Positions 42,775-50,916 of a DNA stretch of 64,000 bases are shown piece by piece. The DNA comes from Paenibacillus aestuarii (GTDB taxonomy: Bacteria; Bacillota; Bacilli; Paenibacillales; NBRC-103111), in assembly GCF_027789125.1 (NCBI RefSeq), contig NZ_JAQFVF010000048.1, forward strand, positions 24,507 to 88,506, in the 5' to 3' direction. The translations under genes and the position numbers were made by a program. Positions within the stretch are counted from its first letter, which is position 1. Each line of letters begins with the position of its first letter. The notes below the pieces were generated by a model. The model was not told the origin of the DNA. It was given only the letters and a program-made list of their open reading frames with translations, and did no database searches.

Positions 42775-42948
42775 GTATTAACACATTCCGAACAGAGCGG
42801 GCGATTGCATGAAACGGAAGATAGCTGTGTGAATATGCTTTAATAGGAGCATACACAATCTTAGACACAAAAGAGTGTAATCAAGAACATATTTCTGCGA
42901 AAATGAAGGCTCCTAACAAACCGCGGACAACATTTGGAGGTAGGTCCT

Positions 42949-43137
42949 ATGGGAAAAATGAATGTATCTAACGATGCGCTGTTGGCACTTTTCGCGGAGA
43001 TGGTTTGGGATGATGCCATACGCAAACATAAGGAAGAGAACCTTTACAAAGAGATTGACCGTGCTTTAGCTAAGGGAGATCAAGCAACATTCCTGGCCCT
43101 TACATCTGAGCTCAAAACATTACTATCCCTCGGCTGA
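42949..43137 (+). CDS. IDEAL-domain small protein
   Basis: 62 residues with the IDEAL-type motif KEIDRALAKGDQATFLALTSEL near residues 33-54. The IDEAL domain is found at the C-terminus of several short Bacillota proteins, including regulators that bind ComK, but stand-alone members have no settled function. ATG 42949 has GGAGGTAGG 7 nt upstream; TTG 42934 overlaps that site. It has its own terminator. Confidence 0.8.
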   Translation: MGKMNVSNDALLALFAEMVWDDAIRKHKEENLYKEIDRALAKGDQATFLALTSELKTLLSLG

Positions 43138-43170
43138 CGAATGGCGGACGCCTTGCATATTGAATTCTTG

Positions 43171-43205
43171 AAAGACATGGGAAGCTTGCTTCTCATGTCT
43201 TTTTT
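43171..43205 (+). terminator. Intrinsic terminator after the IDEAL gene
   Basis: AAAGACATG(G)GAAGC / GCTTC(T)CATGTCTTT two-part stem (43171-43202) and a T-run. Confidence 0.92.
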
Positions 43206-43275
43206 GTTGAACCAATCGGATCGTGAATGCGTCAGATTAAATACCAAATGAATATGTGACAAAAGGAGTATTGCA

Positions 43276-44316
43276 ATGAAACATACAGCTAGAGTTTTCA
43301 GCCGGCGTCACACGCTATGGGCGCTGATTGTCTTTGTCGGCCTTATTCTTGCCTCTGCCTCTATATATGCCATTTATTTGTACAATAAAATGAATGACAC
43401 CATTGATCGGATCGCCGCGCCGGCAGCTTCGTCCCCGACGGGGACGAAGCCGCTCCAAACGGGCGCCGTGGCGAATCTGACACCGGTTACGAAACCGATG
43501 TTCGATAAGCCTTTGACGTTCTTATTGACCGCCGTCGACGAGCGTGCCGGCAGCGAAGGGTCGCTGAACACGGATGTGATGATGCTCTTTAGCGTGGATC
43601 CGACGACCCGCCAAGCGACCGTTGTCTCCATCCCGAGAGATTTGGAAGTGACGGCGGAGCAATCTGGGTTCTCGGATTCGCATAAGGTGAATTATTTTTA
43701 TGCCTACTACTATAATCAAAGCAAGGATACGGCGTTAAGCGAAACAAAGAAATTGTTTAGCAATTTATACAACGTTCCGATCGATTACATGGCGGTCATT
43801 AACTTTGACGGTTTCCGGCAATTGATTGACTCGCTTGGCGGGATGACGATCGATGTGGACATGGATATGAAATATGAAGACGTAAGCGACGGCACGAACA
43901 TTCATCTGTCCAAAGGCGTTCAGCATTTGAACGGTAAGCAGGTGCTGGATTTTATCCGTTACCGCAAATCGAATCTCGGAACGGCAGAATCATCCGATTT
44001 GGTGCGTAACGAACGGGAGCAGCAAGTACTTAATCAACTGCTGGACCAGTTGACTTCCTTAAATGGCGTATCCGCCTGGGGCAAAGTTCTCGATATTGCC
44101 GGGAACTCCGTGAAATCGGATATCCCAGCGGACGATCTGCGCACAATGACCCTGGCGTACAAGACGCTGAAGCCGCAGGAGGTGAATTACATTCATCTGG
44201 ATGGTGAATGGGAAAGCCCGTACGTCGTAGTTAAGCAAGAGGATCTTGATCAAGCGTTCGCAGCCCTGCGAACGCAGTCGCCCGATTCCATTGACAGGCT
44301 GCCACAGACAAACTAA
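43276..44316 (+). CDS. LytR-CpsA-Psr (LCP) family protein
   Basis: 346 residues: cytoplasmic basic N-terminus, one membrane helix (ALIVFVGLILASASIYAIYL), a Pro/Thr linker and the extracellular LCP domain. Typical segments are FLLTAVDER, NTDVMMLFSVDPTTRQATVVSIPRDLEV, HKVNYFYAYY, LGGMTIDVDMDMKYED and DFIRYRKSN...DLVRNEREQQ, which contain the Arg/Asp residues that bind polyprenyl phosphate. LCP enzymes attach teichoic acids or capsule glycans to peptidoglycan. ATG 43276 with AAAGGAG upstream. A perfect 11-bp palindrome lies in the linker (43426-43450). Confidence 0.94.
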   Translation: MKHTARVFSRRHTLWALIVFVGLILASASIYAIYLYNKMNDTIDRIAAPAASSPTGTKPLQTGAVANLTPVTKPMFDKPLTFLLTAVDERAGSEGSLNTDVMMLFSVDPTTRQATVVSIPRDLEVTAEQSGFSDSHKVNYFYAYYYNQSKDTALSETKKLFSNLYNVPIDYMAVINFDGFRQLIDSLGGMTIDVDMDMKYEDVSDGTNIHLSKGVQHLNGKQVLDFIRYRKSNLGTAESSDLVRNEREQQVLNQLLDQLTSLNGVSAWGKVLDIAGNSVKSDIPADDLRTMTLAYKTLKPQEVNYIHLDGEWESPYVVVKQEDLDQAFAALRTQSPDSIDRLPQTN

Positions 44317-44328
44317 AGTATCATTTAG

Positions 44329-44357
44329 AGCTTGCTTACATAGCAAGCTTTTGTTTT
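44329..44357 (+). terminator. Intrinsic terminator after the LCP gene
   Basis: AGCTTGCT / AGCAAGCT perfect 8-bp stem with TACAT loop, then TTTGTTTT. Confidence 0.85.
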
Positions 44358-44386
44358 GCAAACGATATGGGAGGACGGACCTACAT

Positions 44387-44818
44387 ATGAAATTTAGTGA
44401 AATTGAACAAGATCAATGGCCTGATCTCAAACCATACCTGGATACTTGTCTGTTGCCGCTTACAGGGCTGAAGGGCTTCGAGGACCCTGTGCAGACGACA
44501 CATGCGCTAGAGCAGCTGCGGGATGCGCTGGATGTCATTGAAATTCCTTATAAGGGAAGAGTGGTGACCTATCCGGCGCTCCATTATGTAACGGGGGTGG
44601 ACATGCCGGCGCAGTTGGACGCCATCTGTCTGCAATTGAAACGTTCGGGCTTTCGCTATGTGATCGTAATGACGATTCATCTGCCAGCTGCAGCGTGGAC
44701 GGCGAAGGAGGCTGATTTGCTGATTTCTGTCGATATGGCGCAATGGCCGGAACAGGCAAACGACATCAAATCCCGGATTTCGCAGCAGATCCAGCAGATG
44801 TGGCAGCAAGGTGACTAA
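44387..44818 (+). CDS. ypiF: YpiF-like protein (DUF2487)
   Basis: 143-residue soluble protein. It matches the YpiF/DUF2487 family by size, the opening MKFSEIEQDQWPDLKPYLDTCLLPLTG, and position just upstream of qcrA, as in B. subtilis. Function is unknown. ATG 44387 has GGGAGGACGG upstream; the longer frame back to 44246 runs into the LCP gene. It is separated from qcrA by 292 bp that contain the qcr promoter. Confidence 0.85.
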   Translation: MKFSEIEQDQWPDLKPYLDTCLLPLTGLKGFEDPVQTTHALEQLRDALDVIEIPYKGRVVTYPALHYVTGVDMPAQLDAICLQLKRSGFRYVIVMTIHLPAAAWTAKEADLLISVDMAQWPEQANDIKSRISQQIQQMWQQGD

Positions 44819-44974
44819 GTTTCGATTTGAGGGCAAAATGAGTGTATTATTGGAAAAAAAATTGTGCACGATAAGGAGAGCACTCGATTTCTTTGGCAAA
44901 AAAAAGATGTGACAATTTCGTTAAAATTTGTCCGAAGGGCAAGATTTCAGCGTTGGAAAACGCGTTCAGGATTC

Positions 44975-45003
44975 TTGACGCCCTAGAAGTCGTAGGCTAT
45001 TAT
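44975..45003 (+). promoter_or_regulatory. Sigma-A promoter for qcrABC
   Basis: TTGACG (44975-44980), 17-bp spacer, TATTAT (44998-45003). Start near 45010, giving a leader of about 100 nt that contains a perfect 8-bp hairpin GCGTCCGA / TCGGACGC (45060-45082, no T-run). The rest of the 292-bp gap has nothing that I can name. Confidence 0.75.
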
Positions 45004-45110
45004 TAGTAATGTCCTAGTATTGTAGTGTAATGTCGAACGACACGTGATAGAGGAACTGTGCGTCCGAGGGGGTTTCGGACGCCAGGCCATGTAGGAGGGT
45101 AGACCTGAGA

Positions 45111-45656
45111 ATGAGTGACCACAACAAGCACAATGAAGAGCAGCATGGAAAGAAACCGGGTACCAAACGCGAAATGTCCCGTCGACAATTTCTTTCCTAC
45201 ACCCTGGGTGGCGCTGGAGGATTCATGGCAGCGGGCATGATGATTCCGATGCTAAGGTTTGCTGTTGATCCTGTCCTTAAACCAAAGGCAGCGTCGGATT
45301 GGATCAAAGTTGTCGAAGAAAGTAAAATCACGAATGTTCCTCAATCGTTTACATTCCAAGTTCATCAAGTTGATGGCTGGTATGAAAGCGATGCAGAACT
45401 TGTAGCGTGGATTTCCAAAGACAGCAGCGGCAAGCTTTTTGCATTGAATCCAACATGTAAACACCTGGGCTGTACGGTTAACTGGAATGACAACCCGGCT
45501 TACAAAGACCAGTATTTCTGTCCATGCCATGGCGCGCACTACACACAAGACGGTAAGAACCTTGCCGTAGCGCCGAAGCCGTTGGATGAATACACGCTCA
45601 AAGTCGAGAATGGGTTCGTTTACGTTGGTCAACTGCATGCCAACACAAGAGTATAA
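45111..45656 (+). CDS. qcrA: Menaquinol:cytochrome c reductase Rieske iron-sulfur subunit
   Basis: 181-residue Rieske subunit of the bc complex. Tat-type SRRQFL motif (residues 23-28) followed by a membrane helix (about 29-47). The [2Fe-2S] ligands are C116 and H118 (CKHLGC) and C137 and H140 (CPCHG), with C121 and C139 as the disulfide pair. ATG 45111 has TAGGAGGG upstream. First gene of qcrABC. Confidence 0.98.
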   Translation: MSDHNKHNEEQHGKKPGTKREMSRRQFLSYTLGGAGGFMAAGMMIPMLRFAVDPVLKPKAASDWIKVVEESKITNVPQSFTFQVHQVDGWYESDAELVAWISKDSSGKLFALNPTCKHLGCTVNWNDNPAYKDQYFCPCHGAHYTQDGKNLAVAPKPLDEYTLKVENGFVYVGQLHANTRV

Positions 45657-45673
45657 GGAGGCGTCACCATCAG

Positions 45674-46345
45674 ATGTTTAAAAACATGTACAACTGGATT
45701 GACGAACGTCTTGATATTACGCCGATGTGGAGAGATGTAGCAGACCACGAGGTTCCCGAGCACGTTAACCCTGCTCACCACTTTTCCGCGTTCGTTTATT
45801 GCTTCGGCGGATTGACGTTTTTCATTACAGTCATTCAGATTTTGTCAGGTATGTTCTTAACGATGTACTACACACCTGATATTATCAACGCCTATGCCAG
45901 CGTTGACTACTTACAACATAAAGTGGCTTTCGGTGTGATCGTGAGAGGTATGCACCACTGGGGAGCCAGTTTAGTTATCGTTATGATGTTCTTACATACC
46001 CTGCGCGTGTTCTTCACTGGTTCTTACAAGGCTCCTCGTGAAATGAACTGGGTTGTGGGCATGCTGATTTTCTTCGTTATGTTAGGTCTTGGTTTCACCG
46101 GATACCTGTTGCCTTGGGATAACAAAGCATACTTTGCGACTCAAGTAGGTATTAAGATTGCTGCATCGGTGCCATTTATCGGGCAATACATCGCAACGCT
46201 GATGCAAGGTGGAGAAATCGTTGGCGCGCAAACGCTAACACGCTTCTTTGCAATCCACGTGTTCTTCCTGCCGGGCGTTTTGCTTGCTTTGCTTGCCGGA
46301 CACTTCTTCATGATTCGCAAACAAGGTATTTCCGGACCGCTATAA
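45674..46345 (+). CDS. qcrB: Menaquinol:cytochrome c reductase cytochrome b subunit
   Basis: 223-residue cytochrome b6-type subunit with four membrane helices. Haem-ligating histidines lie in the second and fourth helices (GMHHWGASLVIVMMFLHTLRVF and FFAIHVFFLPGVLLALLAGHFF). GLGFTGYLLPWD is the quinone-site loop. ATG 45674, with a GGAGG site just after the qcrA stop. The short length plus a separate subunit IV/c fusion (next gene) is the Bacillales arrangement. Confidence 0.98.
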   Translation: MFKNMYNWIDERLDITPMWRDVADHEVPEHVNPAHHFSAFVYCFGGLTFFITVIQILSGMFLTMYYTPDIINAYASVDYLQHKVAFGVIVRGMHHWGASLVIVMMFLHTLRVFFTGSYKAPREMNWVVGMLIFFVMLGLGFTGYLLPWDNKAYFATQVGIKIAASVPFIGQYIATLMQGGEIVGAQTLTRFFAIHVFFLPGVLLALLAGHFFMIRKQGISGPL

Positions 46346-46364
46346 TTGAGAGGAGGGGCAATGC

Positions 46365-47255
46365 GTGGCGCATGGTCATAAGTCAGACGAAAAAGTTGTA
46401 TACGTCGGGGATTCCCGCGTAGTTAAGAAAACTCCAGAGCAAAGATTGATTCCTCGCGATTACTCCGCGTATCCGGGAAAATCCGAAGCTTTTATTCCTA
46501 ACTTCTTGCTAAAAGAGTGGATGGTAGGCGTAGTCGTACTAGTCGGCATGTTAGTGCTGGTTATGTCCGATCCGGCTCCGCTGGGTTACCCGGCTGATCC
46601 GAAGAACACGCAGTTCATTCCAATGCCGGACTGGTACTTCCTGTTCATGTACCAATTGCTGAAGTATCCGTATACTTCCGGCAATTACGTCGTGTTCGGT
46701 GCGGTTATCGTGCCAGGCTTGCTGTTTGGCGGATTGCTGCTTGCTCCATTCCTGGATACAGGCAAAGAACGCAGATTTTACAGAAGACCGATTGCCGCTT
46801 CCTTGATGATCCTATCCTTAGTGGCATGTTCCTATTTGACTTACACGTCTTGGGCTCACTACCAAGTTGAGCTTAAAGATAAGAATATCGTCCCTGAGCA
46901 CATTAAGCGTGAAGAAGAACTGCACGCGAATAAAGGTGCGGCTGCTGGCGGCGGTGCCAGCAAAGATACGAAAAAAGCGCCAGCTATTGTGGCTGCAGAC
47001 GATCCAGGCGCTGAAATTTATAAGAAAGCAACTTGTCTTGCATGTCACCAAGCCGGTCTGAAAGGAATGCCTTCTTCCGGCGTACCAGCCTTGCTGGGTG
47101 TCGGCGACAAACATTCCAAAGATGAAATCTTGGGCATTATCAAAAACGGTAAAGGCAACATGGGCAAACAATATCAAGCTAACCTTGATAAAGGCCTGAC
47201 AGATGCCGATATTGACAAACTGGCTGACTGGTTATCCAGACAGAAAGCCCAGTAA
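46365..47255 (+). CDS. qcrC: Menaquinol:cytochrome c reductase b/c fusion subunit
   Basis: 296 residues: an N-terminal part equivalent to subunit IV (three membrane helices; the PDWYF motif near 88-92 is the PEWY equivalent), a Gly/Ala/Lys linker and a C-terminal cytochrome c domain with CLACH at residues 224-228 and Met ligand in the NGKGNMGKQ segment. Start is GTG 46365, 6 nt after AGGAGGGG; the ATG at 46361 is out of frame. Ends the operon with a terminator. Confidence 0.97.
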   Translation: MAHGHKSDEKVVYVGDSRVVKKTPEQRLIPRDYSAYPGKSEAFIPNFLLKEWMVGVVVLVGMLVLVMSDPAPLGYPADPKNTQFIPMPDWYFLFMYQLLKYPYTSGNYVVFGAVIVPGLLFGGLLLAPFLDTGKERRFYRRPIAASLMILSLVACSYLTYTSWAHYQVELKDKNIVPEHIKREEELHANKGAAAGGGASKDTKKAPAIVAADDPGAEIYKKATCLACHQAGLKGMPSSGVPALLGVGDKHSKDEILGIIKNGKGNMGKQYQANLDKGLTDADIDKLADWLSRQKAQ

Positions 47256-47262
47256 GACACAG

Positions 47263-47293
47263 AACCTGATCGCGCAAGCGGTCAGGTTTTTTT
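47263..47293 (+). terminator. Intrinsic terminator after qcrC
   Basis: AACCTGA-t-CGC / GCG-g-TCAGGTT stem with GCAA loop, followed by T-run. Confidence 0.9.
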
Positions 47294-47320
47294 AAATCAG
47301 CCTTTGGAGGAGGAACTATC

Positions 47321-47995
47321 TTGAAGTCCACGTTTTCGCTCTCTTACTTTTGGAGCTCATCTTTTTTGCTTAACCCGAAGTTCCTCTGGCTCCTGTTGAT
47401 CTGTAATTTTCTTGGCACCGTCTATGGGTACGAATGGTATTGGAATCAGATGGTCGATACGATTGCGGAGAACCCGATCTGGTATGTCATCTTTGTGCCA
47501 GACAGCCCGACCGCGAGTCTGTTTTTTACCGGAGCTGTACTGTACTTGATCCTCGATCAACGCAAACTGAACTCGGAGAGAAGCAAGCTGTATCGCGCCT
47601 TCCGCGCCTTTGTGGAAGCGTTCGCACTTATTACATCGTTTAAATATGGCATCTGGGCGGTCACGATGATTTGGGCTGGCGCCTGGCAGGGCGTGCCGGT
47701 TGGCACGGACGGCTGGATGCTGACAGCCTCGCATTTGGCTATGGCCGTTGAAGTCCTGCTGTATGCAAGGTGGTTTACATACCGGCTTCCAGCAGTCGTT
47801 CTTGTGGCCATCTGGACGCTTTCGAATGATTTCATGGATTATCAGCGCGGTGTTTTTCCAAGGCTGCCGGAAGAGCTCTGGGACAATCTGCCGACCATTG
47901 ACGGGTTTACGATCGGATTAAGTATAGCGGGCATTCTTATTGCTCTTGCTTTCCACCGTTCTCGAGCCCACAAGAAAGCAACCGCGGCGAGATAA
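47321..47995 (+). CDS. ypjA: DUF1405 membrane protein YpjA
   Basis: 224-residue membrane protein with about six helices and the family's aromatic-rich segments (NFLGTVYGYEWYWNQM, FVPDSPTASLFF). It lies directly after qcrC as in B. subtilis. Function unknown. Start is TTG 47321 with a strong GGAGGAGG (47306-47313). Confidence 0.9.
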   Translation: MKSTFSLSYFWSSSFLLNPKFLWLLLICNFLGTVYGYEWYWNQMVDTIAENPIWYVIFVPDSPTASLFFTGAVLYLILDQRKLNSERSKLYRAFRAFVEAFALITSFKYGIWAVTMIWAGAWQGVPVGTDGWMLTASHLAMAVEVLLYARWFTYRLPAVVLVAIWTLSNDFMDYQRGVFPRLPEELWDNLPTIDGFTIGLSIAGILIALAFHRSRAHKKATAAR

Positions 47996-48007
47996 CAGGT
48001 CTAATTC

Positions 48008-48050
48008 GGGACAAACCTCCATAAACTGTTCGTGAAGGAGGGATTGTCCC
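48008..48050 (+). promoter_or_regulatory. Hairpin enclosing the ypjB ribosome site
   Basis: GGGACAA-A-CCTCC (48008-48020) pairs with GGAGG-GA-TTGTCCC (48037-48050): 12 bp with a 1x2 internal loop, ending at the base before ATG 48051. The Shine-Dalgarno AAGGAGGG is in the 3' arm. The loop holds CATAAACTGT (from 48020), which also resembles a sigma-E/K -10 box and recurs before the gene at 50381. Confidence 0.6.
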
Positions 48051-48941
48051 ATGTTGGTTGGAACCGGCACGAAACGGTTGGCCACCGTAGTCATGATCAT
48101 AGTTCTTATCGGACTTCTCGCGGGATGCGGAGCCGTGCCAAGTGAGAAGGAAACAACGGCGCAGCAAGCGGATCCGGAGCAAATGCAGAAAATGGAGTTC
48201 TTGAACCAAGTGGCCGAGGATATGTACAACAAGACGATGGAAGGTCAAGTGGTCGAGGCGAGAAGCAAATTGCAGCAGATTTCGGACCAAATCCCGAAAA
48301 TTCACTTCGAAGGGGTCACCTCTGTAGAAGGGCTGAACGCGCTTACGGAGACGATCACGCAAGCGAAGCGTGTTTTTAACGCTGCTTCCTATTCAAATGA
48401 AGAAGGCAAAGTGGCAGTTGCCAAAATCCGGCTGGCCACAGATGCGCTCACTCATAAAAATCAGCCGATGTGGCTTCAATATTATAAGGTTTTGCAAAAC
48501 GACATAGACGAGTTGAAAAGCACGCTTAGGCCGGACGGGCAGAAAGCGGCGATGGCCAGTTATACGAAGCTCTCGCAGCATTTGGGCGTTATCCGCCCAT
48601 CGCTGCTCATCAGCAGGCAGCCTGCCGATGTCGAGAAGCTGGACTCGTTGATGACCTTCCTGCACAGCCTATTGAACCAAAACCCGCTGCCAATGAGACA
48701 GCTCGGCTCAGGAATGGACCATCTGCAGCAGACGATCGACGAGCTGTTTATGAAAAATAAAGATGCCATCGCTTTCGTGCCTGTCACCGATCCGATTCAG
48801 CCGATTATTTGGTCGATCGGCATTGGATTCATCATTGTCAGCGTGCTGAGCTTCTCGGCATGGCGGATGTACCGTTCAGGCAAGCATGTCGTTCCTGTGC
48901 GCAGACAGCAAGCGAAGACGCGAGAAAAAGAGTATTTATAA
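48051..48941 (+). CDS. ypjB: Sporulation protein YpjB
   Basis: 296 residues: signal peptide with lipobox LLAGCGAV (Cys near residue 26), a mostly helical extracytoplasmic domain, and one C-terminal membrane helix (PIIWSIGIGFIIVSVLSFSAWRMY) followed by a basic tail. In B. subtilis ypjB mutants have a sporulation defect and the gene sits in the same place. The ribosome site is in a hairpin. A terminator separates it from the convergent gene. Confidence 0.87.
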   Translation: MLVGTGTKRLATVVMIIVLIGLLAGCGAVPSEKETTAQQADPEQMQKMEFLNQVAEDMYNKTMEGQVVEARSKLQQISDQIPKIHFEGVTSVEGLNALTETITQAKRVFNAASYSNEEGKVAVAKIRLATDALTHKNQPMWLQYYKVLQNDIDELKSTLRPDGQKAAMASYTKLSQHLGVIRPSLLISRQPADVEKLDSLMTFLHSLLNQNPLPMRQLGSGMDHLQQTIDELFMKNKDAIAFVPVTDPIQPIIWSIGIGFIIVSVLSFSAWRMYRSGKHVVPVRRQQAKTREKEYL

Positions 48942-48944
48942 ACC

Positions 48945-48982
48945 AAATCCCGCCAGGCCGGATGGCCGCAGCGGGATTTTTT
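48945..48982 (+). terminator. Intrinsic terminator between ypjB and the convergent ypjC
   Basis: AAATCCCGC(CA)GGCC / GGCC(GCA)GCGGGATTT stem with GGAT loop (arms 48945-48953 and 48971-48979), then T. It abuts the stop codon of the opposite gene. Confidence 0.88.
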
Positions 48983-49851
48983 CATTCCTTCTTGAATCCT
49001 TCACCGAGCACATCATGAACTTCACCTATAATAATGAAAGCCCGTGGGTCGATGGAAGTGATGAGCTCACGCATTCTCCGCGTTTCGTGGCGATAGACGA
49101 CACAGTACAACACTTCTTTCTGATTGCCGGAGTAGGCGCCTCGGGCAGGGAAGAGCGTGACGCCGCGATCCAGCTCCTGGGTGATCGTTTGCGCTAGCTT
49201 GTCCGCATGATCGCTAATAATCGTGAATGCCTTGGCTGCATGCGCGCCTTCAGAGATATAGTCGATGATTTTGGCAGTGACGAATACAACGACCAGTGAG
49301 TATAGTACCTTCTCTTTTGGCAAATAAAGGAAGGAGGAACCGATGACGACGACGTCGATGACAAGAATGACTTGACCGACACTCCAACCTCTTTTTTTAT
49401 TTCCAATTCTCGCCAAAATATCAGAGCCGCCTGTCGTGCCGCCAAAGCGGAAAACGAGACCGAGCCCAGTCCCTAATGTTAATCCCGCGTATAGCGTGAC
49501 GAGGAAATAGTCCTGCGACGTCCGGAATGGCACAAGCCATTGATGGTGAATCGCAAGTTCCAACACCCAGAGGAAGAAAGACAGCGAGAGGACGCCAAAG
49601 ATGGTGTAAAGCATCGCTTCTTTGCCGAAATTTCTCCATCCCAAGTAAAACAAAGGGATATTGATGATCAGCGTCGAGTAGGACGGAGGTACGTTGAGGA
49701 CATATTTGAGCAGCAGCGATACACCTGTAACGCCTCCCTCCATGAGCTCATTGGATATGACAAAATAGTGCAGCCCGAAAGCATATATGGCCGTGCCGAT
49801 GAAAATAGCTGCCAAATTCGTTAATCGATCCGAGATTCGTTCCTTATACAT
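48982..49851 (-). CDS. ypjC: YitT-family membrane protein (YpjC-like)
   Basis: 289 residues: five or so membrane helices (YitT domain; FVISNELMEGGVTGVSLLL, FGGTTGGSDILARI) and a C-terminal cytoplasmic DUF2179 domain with a GRGVTLFPARGAYSGN-like block (DRGVTLFPARGAYSGN here). It is the only - strand gene in the window and corresponds to B. subtilis ypjC. I place the start at the Met codon 49849-49851 because GGAGG lies 11 nt upstream of it; the Met 6 codons earlier has no ribosome site. Transport function is suspected but unknown. Confidence 0.9.
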   Translation of the reverse strand: MYKERISDRLTNLAAIFIGTAIYAFGLHYFVISNELMEGGVTGVSLLLKYVLNVPPSYSTLIINIPLFYLGWRNFGKEAMLYTIFGVLSLSFFLWVLELAIHHQWLVPFRTSQDYFLVTLYAGLTLGTGLGLVFRFGGTTGGSDILARIGNKKRGWSVGQVILVIDVVVIGSSFLYLPKEKVLYSLVVVFVTAKIIDYISEGAHAAKAFTIISDHADKLAQTITQELDRGVTLFPARGAYSGNQKEVLYCVVYRHETRRMRELITSIDPRAFIIIGEVHDVLGEGFKKE

Positions 49852-49997
49852 CGTTTGTTTTTCCTCCATCTGGCCTAGGGCGCTATGTATACGTATAGTA
49901 TATCTTTTTTTTGCAATGAAAAAAATTTGTCAACTTTTCATGTTTAGTTTAACATGGTAATGATAACTTGTGGGTGATCATGGAAAGAAGGGTGAGC

Positions 49998-50336
49998 ATG
50001 TCCGAACGTACACTTAAAGATATGCAGCAAGAAGTCGACCGCTATATATCTCAATTTAAAGAAGGCTATTTCAGTCCGCTGGCGATGCTGGCAAGGATGT
50101 CCGAAGAAGTCGGTGAACTGGCTAGAGAAGTGAACCATGCCTATGGGGAGAAGCCGAAAAAAAAGACGGAAGCGGACAATTCCATTGAGCTGGAGCTTGG
50201 CGATATTTTGTTCATCACGATCTGTTTTGCCAATTCGCTGGGGATTGATTTGACTGAAGCTCACGACAAAGTGATGCATAAATTCAATACCCGCGATGCA
50301 GACCGTTGGACTAAAATTAACACCGAAAACACATAA
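49998..50336 (+). CDS. ypjD: MazG-type nucleotide pyrophosphohydrolase (YpjD)
   Basis: 112-residue all-alpha NTP pyrophosphohydrolase. The metal-binding signature is visible: SEEVGELAREV near residues 35-45 and ELELGDILF near residues 66-74. It would hydrolyse non-canonical or excess (d)NTPs. ATG 49998 has GAAGGGTG upstream. Same position as B. subtilis ypjD, before dapB. Confidence 0.92.
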   Translation: MSERTLKDMQQEVDRYISQFKEGYFSPLAMLARMSEEVGELAREVNHAYGEKPKKKTEADNSIELELGDILFITICFANSLGIDLTEAHDKVMHKFNTRDADRWTKINTENT

Positions 50337-50380
50337 CCTTCATAAACTGTACCATCTCTATAAGAAGGAGGGATGGGCAG

Positions 50381-50878
50381 ATGAATGGAGAAAATCAAAT
50401 ACAGAAAGCATACGAATCTATTCTTGGTCACGATTTTGAGAAGGCCATTGAATGGTTTGAAAAAGCGATAGCAGCAGAGCCGCATAACGCTGCCTATCAC
50501 TACAAACTATCCATCACTTATGCGAGAAGCAATAAGCTGCACAAAGCGATCGAGCACGCCACGAAGGCGGTCGAGCTGGAATCAGGCAGTGAGACGCATC
50601 GCTATCATCTGAAAGTGCTGCGGGCAAGAGAGCTGGCTGAACAGGCACACAAGGAGTTAAAAGGCGCCAAACAAACAGAGCGTGCGATCTTCTTACTGAA
50701 GCAGGCGCTGGTGCTGGATCCTCTATTTATAGAAGCGTATTTGACTCTAGCAGAAGTTTTTGCAAGTCGAAGGGATTATGAGAACGCCTATAAGACAGTG
50801 ATGGAAGGGTTAAGGCTGGAGCCTTTTCACGAAATAGCCAAGCAGCAAGCGGCTCAGTACAAACAATTGCTGAAATAG
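50381..50878 (+). CDS. TPR-repeat protein
   Basis: 165 residues built of about four tetratricopeptide repeats: FEKAIEWFEKAIAAEPHNA, KAIEHATKAVELESGS, RAIFLLKQALVLDPLFIEA and ENAYKTVMEGLRLEP. No other domain or signal. Probably a cytoplasmic adaptor; partner unknown. ATG 50381 has AAGGAGGG upstream. The leader shares CATAAACTGT and the AAGGAGGGAT block with ypjB. It is inserted between ypjD and dapB relative to B. subtilis. Confidence 0.88.
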   Translation: MNGENQIQKAYESILGHDFEKAIEWFEKAIAAEPHNAAYHYKLSITYARSNKLHKAIEHATKAVELESGSETHRYHLKVLRARELAEQAHKELKGAKQTERAIFLLKQALVLDPLFIEAYLTLAEVFASRRDYENAYKTVMEGLRLEPFHEIAKQQAAQYKQLLK

Positions 50879-50916
50879 ATGAGCATGAATCATAGAAAAG
50901 GGAGAGAACGACAGAC

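Noticed and set aside
44940..44970. cre box upstream of qcrA
   Set aside because: A palindromic AACGCGTT lies near the promoter, but the cre consensus fails by one base of spacing.
49870..49960. Sigma-A promoter for the - strand ypjC gene
   Set aside because: TTGACA and several TATA-like hexamers are present on the - strand, but no pair has a 16-18 bp spacer.
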